Origin: Bacteroidales bacterium
GTDB lineage: Bacteria; Bacillota; Clostridia; Lachnospirales; Lachnospiraceae
Reading direction: 5' to 3'
Length of the DNA stretch: 64,000 nt
Assembly (NCBI GenBank): GCA_023664535.1
Contig: JAMPFJ010000002.1
Coordinates: 124,001-188,000 of the forward strand
Under the pieces are notes generated by a model, which was not told where the DNA came from, ran no database searches, and was given only the letters and a program-made list of their open reading frames with translations. Within the stretch, counting starts at the first letter, position 1, and every line of letters starts with the position of its first letter. Made by a program: the position numbers and the translations under genes. Shown piece by piece: positions 1 through 7,682 of the stretch.

Positions 1-424
1 CCGTCATTGTCAGACCTTCCCCCAGCTTATAGTAAGGAATTCTGACATCTCTGCATATGCTGTTTAACGCAAAAGCCTTTGCCTTTTTCGTTTCAAAAAG
101 AAAATCTGAATTGAGGGCATTCCACAATTCCTGATAAAATACCGGCTCATCAAGCTTCTTTCCCCACAGTTTATTTAAAATGCCTTCCGTTAATGCTTTA
201 TACTCCATGGATAAATTAACAATTTCTTCCTCCGAAAAAATAACCGCTATTTCTGTTTCTTCACTGGATTCTATATCTTCACAGCTTTCCAGAAAAAACT
301 GTAATGCCTTTGGCGGACACTCACTGTCCGCTATAATCGCATATACAGCAAAACAAACGTCAAAATAATTACCCTTAAAAACCGACAACAGATTTTCTAT
401 CTCTTTCAAACTTTTTTGCATCAT
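1..424 (-). CDS. Partial CDS of unknown function, runs off left edge
   Basis: An open frame read on the minus strand starts at ATG 424 (a second ATG follows at 421) and stays open to base 1, giving 141 visible residues without a stop. AGAGG lies about 10 bases before the ATG. The frame begins inside the 3' end of the winged-helix gene, overlapping it by 50 bases in another frame, which suggests translational coupling in a three-gene operon. The visible part is acidic and probably helical (for example EIENLLSVFKG near residue 9 and SEEEIVNL near residue 72), with no signal peptide or membrane segment. I do not recognise a family. Only the N-terminus is seen, so the catalytic or binding part may lie outside the window. 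Confidence 0.7.
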   Translation of the reverse strand, partial: MMQKSLKEIENLLSVFKGNYFDVCFAVYAIIADSECPPKALQFFLESCEDIESSEETEIAVIFSEEEIVNLSMEYKALTEGILNKLWGKKLDEPVFYQELWNALNSDFLFETKKAKAFALNSICRDVRIPYYKLGEGLTMT

Positions 425-1202
425 TTGTTATTTTCCTCTTTTCTGATTTCACATTCCAATTTTTTCCTTGGTTATTATTCTTTTTTAAAAAAGGCGGTAA
501 AGAAACTCCCTTAGCTTTTATTCTATCTCCCTCCTGGGTATCACACAAAACATATTCCCCATTATTGCATTTCTCCGCATTTTTCTTAATTGCATTGGTT
601 AATGCATTTATCGGAACATAGTCTTCGTCCGTCAGCAGCATTTCTCTCAGCACATTTTCCCGTTCCTCATATGCCGGTTTTATTCTCTGATAAACCTTGG
701 TACCCAACGGGGTAAGATAATAGTGTTTTTGTTTTCCGCTCTTTACTGACCTTATCAAACCATCTGCCTCCGGTTCCTTTACAAACTGGGAAAGCGCCGA
801 TTTCCCACCCTCCACATGCCTGGTTAATTCGTCATGGATAATCCCGGGATATTGATAAATATTTTTCAGGACATCGTATAACTTGGAACCCTTTGTATCA
901 TATTTTACAAGCAGCTCTTCTTTTTCCAGCGCATCACATTTTCGTTTTATCAAATCCAGCATGCCATACAATCTTCCCACAAAAAATGCATGCTCCGGTT
1001 TATCCTGATTATCTTGGTTCCGCCAATATGAATCTGTATAATCATACAAATCCCAAAATTCCCTTGATGGCTTCCTGGAACAAATCCCCTCAAAATCGTT
1101 AGTCAGCTCAGTGGATAAATCATACAATAATTCTTCACTCCACTCATTCTGCTCCATTGTGATAAATATCATTTCTATCAGCTTATTGATTGTTTCCGCC
1201 AT
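375..1202 (-). CDS. Winged-helix DNA-binding-like protein in nitrilase operon
   Basis: The 275-aa product has a helical N-terminal half and, at about residues 105-175, a winged-helix fold: a run of helices (LYDVLKNIYQYPG, HDELTRHV, KSALSQFVKEPEADGLI) followed by a wing ending in KQKHYYLTPLGTKVYQRI, as in MarR/PadR-type regulators. The C-terminal tail is rich in Lys and Asn. ATG 1202 is preferred because GGGAGG sits 8 bases before it; a GTG at 1211 touches that site. It lies 50 bases after the nitrilase-like gene and overlaps the start of the next gene, so the three are probably co-transcribed. It could be an operon regulator or a structural part of the module. The domain assignment is by eye; the specific function is unknown. 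Confidence 0.75.
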   Translation of the reverse strand: MAETINKLIEMIFITMEQNEWSEELLYDLSTELTNDFEGICSRKPSREFWDLYDYTDSYWRNQDNQDKPEHAFFVGRLYGMLDLIKRKCDALEKEELLVKYDTKGSKLYDVLKNIYQYPGIIHDELTRHVEGGKSALSQFVKEPEADGLIRSVKSGKQKHYYLTPLGTKVYQRIKPAYEERENVLREMLLTDEDYVPINALTNAIKKNAEKCNNGEYVLCDTQEGDRIKAKGVSLPPFLKKNNNQGKNWNVKSEKRKITNDAKKFERDRKSVVGF

Positions 1203-1252
1203 GCCGCTCACCTCCCGAACAGTTTAGGAATAGTTTAACATAGGTTGCTCCA

Positions 1253-2791
1253 TTATTCAAGCAAATTCTGTTTTTCAATCTGAACATTTCTCTGCTCCCG
1301 CAATGCTTCCATCGAAAAATCATAGGATATAATAAAAAAACATCCCCGCTCACAAGTTTTTCTACAAGCATCCCTCCTGCAACAATATATTTTCCCCTCT
1401 GCTGTCGTTTCCGGCTTCACCACAGCAGAAACCAATCCTACCGGTGCATTTTCTTTTGAGTTTGATACGGCATCACAGGCATTGCACAAAACTGCGCTTG
1501 TATAGTATTTCTGTGCAAATTCCATGAAATGTTTCTTAAAGGATTGTACGGATTCACTCCATGCAGATACCACTAAAAACAGAGGCATAAAAATCTCAAC
1601 TAATGCCGACGTATATTTATCATCAATTACATCCCGGCAAACTGCCGGCAAAAAAACGCCCACCCCTTGAACAAACAAAATTGAACACTTTTTTCCAGGG
1701 TTCTTTAAATATTCGCACTGCTCATAACCGTTACCATCCTTCCGTTTTTTCACATAAGGCGAATATTTATAATACTGTCCTATAACATGCCCCCATGAAT
1801 CCAGTATATTCATTACATTATCCCCACACGGATTATCTGTGGTGCTTCCTGCGAATACAGCAATCAATTCCGATATATTTCCCATACGTTCTCTTCTCCA
1901 GAGACAAAGCTGCTTCCCGATTAGCGCAAGCGTATCGGCACTGACGATAAATTCCGGTAATATAATTATATTCACTCCAACCTCTAATGCCTTTTTCATC
2001 TGTAAAATAATATTATCTGCAATTTCCTTTTGCTTCTCTTCCTTATAATCGACTCTAAAAGTGGAATCCTCTAACGGAACAAACTGAATCGTTGTTTGTT
2101 TTCCCGGCAAAACAGAGGCAACCTTAATTTTCAACGTCTTGCTCTTCTCAAATTTCAGCGCAGTCACTTCCGGCACTTCCCCCTTTACCAGCCACCCCTT
2201 GCGCTTGATAAATCTGAAATTTTCAATAAAATCCAGAAATCCGCTTTCATGTGTTTGTTCCCGGTCAATATATTGCTTTATCTGCTCCATATATGTCTGC
2301 CCGCCCCAAAAATAAACGGCATAACTTCCGTCACCCTTATTCAATGGTTCCCCATGGCTTTTAATTCCATATTTATCCCAATTAGAAGCAGCACAGTCAA
2401 TGGCAAGCAAAAGCCCAAAAATAGCGCCTAAATCCTTCTTCTTTGACCTGCCGTTAATGCAGAATTGAATATCCCGCAGAACATTCTTCACCTGCTGCCT
2501 GCGTTCCGGATATTTTACCGAAGAATACTCTGCAAATAATTCAACTATGCTTTGATGTAATCTGCCTAAATAAGCCATATCGGGATTATCGGAAGAAAGC
2601 GTACTATAATACTCCGCTATAAAAACGGTCTGATTCTTGACTTCCTTTGTCAAGACACGATAAGCTAATTCAATCAAGCCAAAAACTGATTTTGTTGAAT
2701 CTATTTTTTCGATAAATGTTTCCATCACTTTGCTCATCCTTTGCACCAAACCTTCCAAATGCAGGCATCCTATATCCGGCAGGATAAGCAT
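1253..2791 (-). CDS. Nitrilase-superfamily protein with long helical N-terminal region
   Basis: The C-terminal half (about residues 220-480) looks like a carbon-nitrogen hydrolase domain. A candidate Glu-Lys-Cys triad is visible: Glu280 in NIIILPEF, Lys342 in GQYYKYSPY, and Cys385 in LPAVCRDV. The first 200 residues are mostly helical and do not resemble a nitrilase. Nitrilase-fold enzymes hydrolyse nitriles or amides, or transfer acyl groups; the substrate here is unknown. The nitrilase domain is also known fused to reverse transcriptase in the DRT1 defence family, but no reverse transcriptase is seen here. The start is uncertain: ATG 2791 has a weak site, while ATG 2737 (494 aa) follows GGAAGG and AAAGG. 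A good promoter lies at 2843-2871. Confidence 0.75.
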   Translation of the reverse strand: MLILPDIGCLHLEGLVQRMSKVMETFIEKIDSTKSVFGLIELAYRVLTKEVKNQTVFIAEYYSTLSSDNPDMAYLGRLHQSIVELFAEYSSVKYPERRQQVKNVLRDIQFCINGRSKKKDLGAIFGLLLAIDCAASNWDKYGIKSHGEPLNKGDGSYAVYFWGGQTYMEQIKQYIDREQTHESGFLDFIENFRFIKRKGWLVKGEVPEVTALKFEKSKTLKIKVASVLPGKQTTIQFVPLEDSTFRVDYKEEKQKEIADNIILQMKKALEVGVNIIILPEFIVSADTLALIGKQLCLWRRERMGNISELIAVFAGSTTDNPCGDNVMNILDSWGHVIGQYYKYSPYVKKRKDGNGYEQCEYLKNPGKKCSILFVQGVGVFLPAVCRDVIDDKYTSALVEIFMPLFLVVSAWSESVQSFKKHFMEFAQKYYTSAVLCNACDAVSNSKENAPVGLVSAVVKPETTAEGKIYCCRRDACRKTCERGCFFIISYDFSMEALREQRNVQIEKQNLLE

Positions 2792-2842
2792 AAACCTGCG
2801 GCAGACGCACTCATTTTATTACATTTTTAGATAACAAATCTC

Positions 2843-2871
2843 ATTATACCAGCTAAAATTAGATATTTCAA
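2843..2871 (-). promoter_or_regulatory. Sigma-A promoter of the nitrilase operon
   Basis: On the minus strand TTGAAA (2866-2871) is followed after 17 bases by TATAAT (2843-2848), with TGG just before the -10 box. It sits about 50 bases upstream of the first possible start codon of the nitrilase-like gene. Confidence 0.75.
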
Positions 2872-2917
2872 CATATTTACTCTTACATTTACCATTTCTC
2901 TGAATGCTCCGCAATGC

Positions 2918-2947
2918 TTGACAATACTCTTTTTCATCCGTTACAAT
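2918..2947 (+). promoter_or_regulatory. Sigma-A promoter of the orphan plus-strand gene
   Basis: TTGACA (2918-2923) and TACAAT (2942-2947) are separated by 18 bases, 44 bases before the ATG at 2992. It faces away from the promoter at 2843-2871, so the 200-base intergenic region is a divergent control region that a single regulator could bind. Confidence 0.75.
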
Positions 2948-2991
2948 GAAAACATACAACAAATCATCTGTTTTCAGAAAGGAGAACCGCC

Positions 2992-4314
2992 ATGCATACC
3001 TATGATTATCCGCCGGAACATTCTACCTCTTTCGATACGCAAAAGAACAATCCATCCATGCAGCTGAAACCCAAAACCAATCCCGCCATGCCATTAATAG
3101 CTTCCCCCCGGCTCTCCCCGGCTATGGACGACCATTTAACGGGGATGTCCCGTCCTGTTTCATCCGGTACTGCCGGATATCTGCAGGTAAAATTAAAAAA
3201 CACGGTTATACAAAAACAGGGTGGTTCCAGTGACGAGGAAGACATGGATATGGAAGAAGCAGAACGGGAAGATGCAACATATGAGGAAGTGTTAGCCTTA
3301 TATCAAGAGAAAACAGGTGACGAGCCGGACACTTTTGAAGATTATATCGGCAACTGGCGGGAGCCGGACTTTTATCGCTGCATCCGTTATATCCTGGAGC
3401 AGAATCCGCAACTGCTATTGGATAAACAGCTATACCGCACTGTCGGATATATAGACAACGGTAACATTGATTCCGTAACCCTTAAACATTATACATGCGC
3501 CCTCTTCCAATACCGAAACACTATCGTAAAAAAATTGTCCGACAGTGGCGATTCCTATCTGGATTATGTTGATTTTTTTACACAGGACTGGTTCAACGAT
3601 ACTGTTGAAGAAAGATTTTTCAGCGCAAATAAAGCCGATTTGGACGCACTCAACCGGGGAATCCTGCCGCCTCTCCTTATATCGCCGGACGCCGTAAGCT
3701 TTATTAACCACCAAGCGAAGCTTTCCCCCTGGTTCGCCTCTTGTGCCATTGAGGATACCGTCAAGCTGGGATTTCCCAACTGTCTGTTTTTGAGTACTCT
3801 GTTTACGCCCGGAGATAATAATGCCATGCTTCCACATTACGCTAACCGTATCAGCCCGAACCATTTACAAAGCTTTTTTACAAAATGCCATGCTCTTGGC
3901 TTGGGAGTCTTTGCCATTGATGAAATTACAAAAAATCCCGACTACATGGCTTTAGTAAACAACCACCCCTGCATTCTCGGTATTATCAACAAAAACAACC
4001 GTTTTAGCGACTGGATTAACGCTTTGGTAAGTTTACTCAACGCCCAGTCGGTAACGCTCGAAGTATCCAAAGAAATGCTGCTTTCTTCCGACTCTGGTTT
4101 AACTACCTATGAAAAAACCAGCACCGTAATCGATGCCGGCACGGGAAAGCCTGTTGATACCTTCGTTTATCACCGTCATCCCAACGGACTAAGCGTCAGC
4201 GTGGAACATGCCCACGTGACCAACAAACACCTTAAACCTTCCCGAGGCTCCACCACATACAAGCTGGATTACGGACAAATCCCCCAAATCATCAAGGACG
4301 CTTTAGGCATTTAA
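2992..4314 (+). CDS. Hypothetical 440-aa protein with disordered N-terminus
   Basis: A solitary plus-strand gene with ribosome site AGAAAGGAG before ATG 2992 and its own promoter. Residues 1-75 are Pro/Ser/Met-rich and look disordered, ending near VKLKNTVIQKQ. A very acidic stretch (SDEEDMDMEEAERED) follows at about 80-94, then a compact alpha/beta-looking body. There is no signal peptide or membrane helix. The Pro-rich leader ending in a VIQKQ-type motif is faintly like leaders of some proteins linked to extracellular contractile injection systems, but no DUF4157 HEXXH motif is present, so this is only a guess. Its stop TAA shares bases with the stop of the convergent acyltransferase. I do not recognise the family. 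Confidence 0.7.
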   Translation: MHTYDYPPEHSTSFDTQKNNPSMQLKPKTNPAMPLIASPRLSPAMDDHLTGMSRPVSSGTAGYLQVKLKNTVIQKQGGSSDEEDMDMEEAEREDATYEEVLALYQEKTGDEPDTFEDYIGNWREPDFYRCIRYILEQNPQLLLDKQLYRTVGYIDNGNIDSVTLKHYTCALFQYRNTIVKKLSDSGDSYLDYVDFFTQDWFNDTVEERFFSANKADLDALNRGILPPLLISPDAVSFINHQAKLSPWFASCAIEDTVKLGFPNCLFLSTLFTPGDNNAMLPHYANRISPNHLQSFFTKCHALGLGVFAIDEITKNPDYMALVNNHPCILGIINKNNRFSDWINALVSLLNAQSVTLEVSKEMLLSSDSGLTTYEKTSTVIDAGTGKPVDTFVYHRHPNGLSVSVEHAHVTNKHLKPSRGSTTYKLDYGQIPQIIKDALGI

Positions 4315-5432
4315 ACCGGCATGCTGTTTTCCTTTTCCTCTTTTCCGCTAAGGCTCTGTATGCATTTTGCATATAGTGCAGGATAGCCAATCCGCTTTTT
4401 CACCGCCTCACAGCATACGGAAATAAGCAGGGAAACAGCGAGCAGGGCAAGGGTAATCAAAAGCCAGTACCGGAAGCCATAAATAAAATCCGGAAAATAA
4501 TACTCAAAAATCAACGTATGCACAAGAAAAATATTCATGGAATGCTTTCCCAAAAAACCGAGCAGCAAATCCGCCTTTTCCCATGCAGACTTCAATTCAA
4601 GGCAAAGACCGCCTGCCGCCATGGTAAAAAATGCATCAATCCAGTAGCTGTAGGTTGTAATGCCCCGCAGGTACAAAAGAACCGCAATGCCAAGCAGATA
4701 GAGCAGACATTTCAGCCCGGTATTCATGACCGGATTTTTGCATAGCTGCTTCTTTCCCAGCCGCTCAAACACCTGCTCCTGGGCACAATGTATTCCCATA
4801 CAGACACAGAACAGATAAATCGTAAAACCGGTATCCCCCACTCCGATATAGGTAAACAGCGCAGCCACCGCTACGATAAGGACACCGTTTTCTTTGTACA
4901 GCCGAATCAAAATGGGCACGGCAAAAATCAAAAATGCTGCCAGCGCCATATACCACCATGTCTCATTTAATGTAGGGGTTCCAAAAAAATCCGCCAGTCC
5001 AAAAGCATCAAACAGGATATACAAAACACCCAGCTTCTTTCCCTCACGGAAATAAACGGAAAAATATCCCCCCTCCCGCAAAAAAGAGGTTAACGCTGCC
5101 AGAAGGTAAATAAACCAGAAATTAAATAACAGCTTAATATACCGGTTTACTGCAAAGCTTCCTGCCTCTTTTCCGGTTAAGCAGCCGTCCTTTGCCGCTT
5201 CCAGCCTCCGGTCATACTGCCTGGTCATCCCAAAAGCAGAAAGGAAAACAAACATACTGACACAAAGCTTCGCCTGTATGCCAATCTGATAAAGCGTCTG
5301 CCGGGAAAAGGGAGCGGTTATCACGTTATATTTAACATACATTTCCGGCAGGCAGCCAAACAAATGGTGCACCAGCATAATAAGAATCGCTATTCCCTTT
5401 ACCATATTGGAAACATTTTTATCAAACTTCAC
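4311..5432 (-). CDS. Acyltransferase-3 family membrane protein (O-acetyltransferase-like)
   Basis: The 373-aa protein has about ten hydrophobic segments and the acyltransferase-3 hallmark near its start (KGIAILIMLVHHLFG), where the conserved His lies in the first membrane helix. Family members move acetyl or similar acyl groups from the cytoplasm onto extracellular glycans. GTG 5432 is chosen because GGAGG lies 8 bases upstream; longer frames would run into the preceding glycosyltransferase gene. It is the last gene of the polysaccharide locus, so it probably decorates that polymer. The substrate is not predictable. Its stop overlaps the stop of the convergent gene in a shared TTAA. Confidence 0.85.
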   Translation of the reverse strand: MKFDKNVSNMVKGIAILIMLVHHLFGCLPEMYVKYNVITAPFSRQTLYQIGIQAKLCVSMFVFLSAFGMTRQYDRRLEAAKDGCLTGKEAGSFAVNRYIKLLFNFWFIYLLAALTSFLREGGYFSVYFREGKKLGVLYILFDAFGLADFFGTPTLNETWWYMALAAFLIFAVPILIRLYKENGVLIVAVAALFTYIGVGDTGFTIYLFCVCMGIHCAQEQVFERLGKKQLCKNPVMNTGLKCLLYLLGIAVLLYLRGITTYSYWIDAFFTMAAGGLCLELKSAWEKADLLLGFLGKHSMNIFLVHTLIFEYYFPDFIYGFRYWLLITLALLAVSLLISVCCEAVKKRIGYPALYAKCIQSLSGKEEKENSMPV

Positions 5433-5461
5433 CTGTTTTTCCTCCGTTATCAAGCACTTGT

Positions 5462-7630
5462 CTATCTTTTTCCTATGCGCATAATTGCACTGGGAATCCA
5501 CATAATCAACCGCCCTGCTTTAAAGGTTGTTGTTGATTTTACTTTTTGAATCTCTTCTTCAACTTTCTTTGCCTGAATTTCCTGATACATCACATATAAA
5601 TCAAACTCTCTTTGAATATACACCTTTAACCTTGCCTGTTCCTCTAAAGGAAGCATGGCAAAGAAAAGCTTCCGCTCCTCCTCTTCCATATTGTTATAGT
5701 GATGCATCACATCAGAAAACAGTCTCTTCAAAACCTGAATCATACCACTTGAAGGCTCTTCCATTTTTAACTGTGCCAAAAAGTTTGATGCCTCTCTGAA
5801 ACAGACGTAAAACCCATACAATCTATGGTGGTCGACTTTTTTGGTAATGATGGAAGCTTCCCTCACCCGCCTTTGATAAAACGTCCTTGACAAATGGCGG
5901 ACTCTGCCCGCACAAATCATATTTTGAAACGTGAATAAATTATCCTCATGGAGAATCCCTTCATAAAACTGCAAATGATGTTCCAATAAAAATTCCCTTC
6001 TTGGCATTTGCAGACACGCTGAGGGACGATACTCATCATTTTCACTCATCCGGTCCATCAGCTCTATCCCGGTTACCACTTCTGAATAATCATGAACCCG
6101 GTCATAATAAGTTTTGTAATTCCAGTGCTGCTTTTCCAGCTTATCACTCTCAAAGAAAGAAGCGGCATCAAAAAAAATGTTATCCAGCCGTTCTTCCTTC
6201 GCCGTCTTGTATAATGTCTCTAATGTCTCATCCGCAATATAATCATCGCTGTCCAGGAAATAAACATATTCTCCTTTTGCACGCTGCAAACCATAATTTC
6301 TGGCGGAGGATAACCCACCGTTTTCTTTGTTAAGTATAACGATTCTCTCATCATCAGCATATTTCTGTACAATTTCCATAGAATTATCCTTTGTCCCGTC
6401 ATTTACACAAAGGATTTCTATCTCCGTAAGCGTCTGTTTTAATACCGAGCACAGGCACTCCTCAATATAGTCCTCAACATTATAAATCGGAATGATAACC
6501 GAAACCTTTATTGCGCCCATATCCTCTCTTCTATATATTTTAACCCTATTTTTATATTCATCCGCCAGCCTTGCCATTGTTCTGTAACGATGATAAACGC
6601 CAGTCTGATAAAACATTTCCGGGTTACATTCCGGTATTCCATAGTCCGCAAAACCTTTTTCCAGCAGATAATCCTTAATCCGCTGATATAATTCCCAGTC
6701 CCCCCGATAGCTGTCTAAATTGATAAAACTGTCATTTAATGCCAGATTGAGGTAGCTTTGCTCCACCTCTTTGTAAATATTATGCTTCTCCAAAGACTGC
6801 TTAAGCCCCACATATGCTTTATAAAATTCCAACGGATAGTTATGTTTCCCCGACTGAATGCTTGTTCCCTGATTATATCGGTATAATACCAATGAAGCGT
6901 CTACATAAGTAATCCGTTTTGCCAATGCCAATGCCGTCCGGACAAACAATACATCATTTGCATTTTTCAGATTCTGAAACTGTAATCCATTTTCCAAAAC
7001 AAATTCCCGCCGGAATAACTTAGACCACGGACAACCCGATGTAATCTGGAAAATTTTTCCTTTTTCAACATCCTTATAGGAAAACGGCACCCGTTCCGGC
7101 AGCAGGGCATGACACAATACCCATTCCATCGGCTCAGTCTTTTCCGTCTGCATATCCAACCGTTTTGCGCCAAACAAAACGATATCCGCCTGTTCGGATT
7201 TTCCCTTTATATAACTTTTTTCACACAAAGCTTCTTCAAAAATATCATCTGCATCCAAAAACAGCAGATATTCACCGGAAGCCTTCTGCATACCATAATT
7301 TCTTGCCGCTGCTGCTCCCTGCTGCTGTTGTTTTAATACCGTTATCCGTAAATCCTTTTTCCGATATTCCTCCAGTATACCCGCCGTTTGGTCTGTCGAA
7401 CCGTCATCAACACAGATAATCTCAATCCCCTGCATTGTCTGCCGCAAAAGAGAATCCAGACATGGGCGAAGATATTTTTCCGCATTGTAAATCGGAATGA
7501 TAATGCTGACATACGGAACATCTCTTTCTTTTGACACCGTATGCGCTATCCACCTATATCGAGCGGCACGAATACAGTCAGCTATGCCCTGTTGTCGGTA
7601 TTTAGTTATTACTCTGCTTAAAATCGCCAT
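5462..7630 (-). CDS. Tandem two-domain family 2 glycosyltransferase
   Basis: The 722-aa protein holds two complete GT-A domains. The first starts at about residue 40 (VSIIIPIYNAEKYL), with CVDDGSTD near 74 and the metal-binding LFLDADD near 124. The second starts near 373 (VSVIIPIYNVEDYI), with CVNDGTKDN and YFLDSDD. Each half has the nucleotide-sugar-binding and DXD signatures, so both may be active and add two sugars in turn. The C-terminal tail (STTFKAGRLIMWIP) is like the membrane-associating tails of many capsular transferases. It acts on the cytoplasmic face. It follows the CgeB-like transferase by 52 bases. Donor and linkage cannot be read from sequence. Confidence 0.88.
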   Translation of the reverse strand: MAILSRVITKYRQQGIADCIRAARYRWIAHTVSKERDVPYVSIIIPIYNAEKYLRPCLDSLLRQTMQGIEIICVDDGSTDQTAGILEEYRKKDLRITVLKQQQQGAAAARNYGMQKASGEYLLFLDADDIFEEALCEKSYIKGKSEQADIVLFGAKRLDMQTEKTEPMEWVLCHALLPERVPFSYKDVEKGKIFQITSGCPWSKLFRREFVLENGLQFQNLKNANDVLFVRTALALAKRITYVDASLVLYRYNQGTSIQSGKHNYPLEFYKAYVGLKQSLEKHNIYKEVEQSYLNLALNDSFINLDSYRGDWELYQRIKDYLLEKGFADYGIPECNPEMFYQTGVYHRYRTMARLADEYKNRVKIYRREDMGAIKVSVIIPIYNVEDYIEECLCSVLKQTLTEIEILCVNDGTKDNSMEIVQKYADDERIVILNKENGGLSSARNYGLQRAKGEYVYFLDSDDYIADETLETLYKTAKEERLDNIFFDAASFFESDKLEKQHWNYKTYYDRVHDYSEVVTGIELMDRMSENDEYRPSACLQMPRREFLLEHHLQFYEGILHEDNLFTFQNMICAGRVRHLSRTFYQRRVREASIITKKVDHHRLYGFYVCFREASNFLAQLKMEEPSSGMIQVLKRLFSDVMHHYNNMEEEERKLFFAMLPLEEQARLKVYIQREFDLYVMYQEIQAKKVEEEIQKVKSTTTFKAGRLIMWIPSAIMRIGKR

Positions 7631-7682
7631 TATTTTTCTCCCATTTTATGTCCTGTCTTTAAAGCGGTGAGACTTTCCCAAG

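Noticed and set aside
1253..2791. Calling the nitrilase gene an NAD synthetase or a plain amidase
   Set aside because: There is no synthetase domain and the helical N-terminus is not found in amidases, so only superfamily level is supported.
3430..3864. Minus-strand frame inside the 440-aa gene
   Set aside because: No start context or motif; the plus frame has promoter, ribosome site and protein-like composition.
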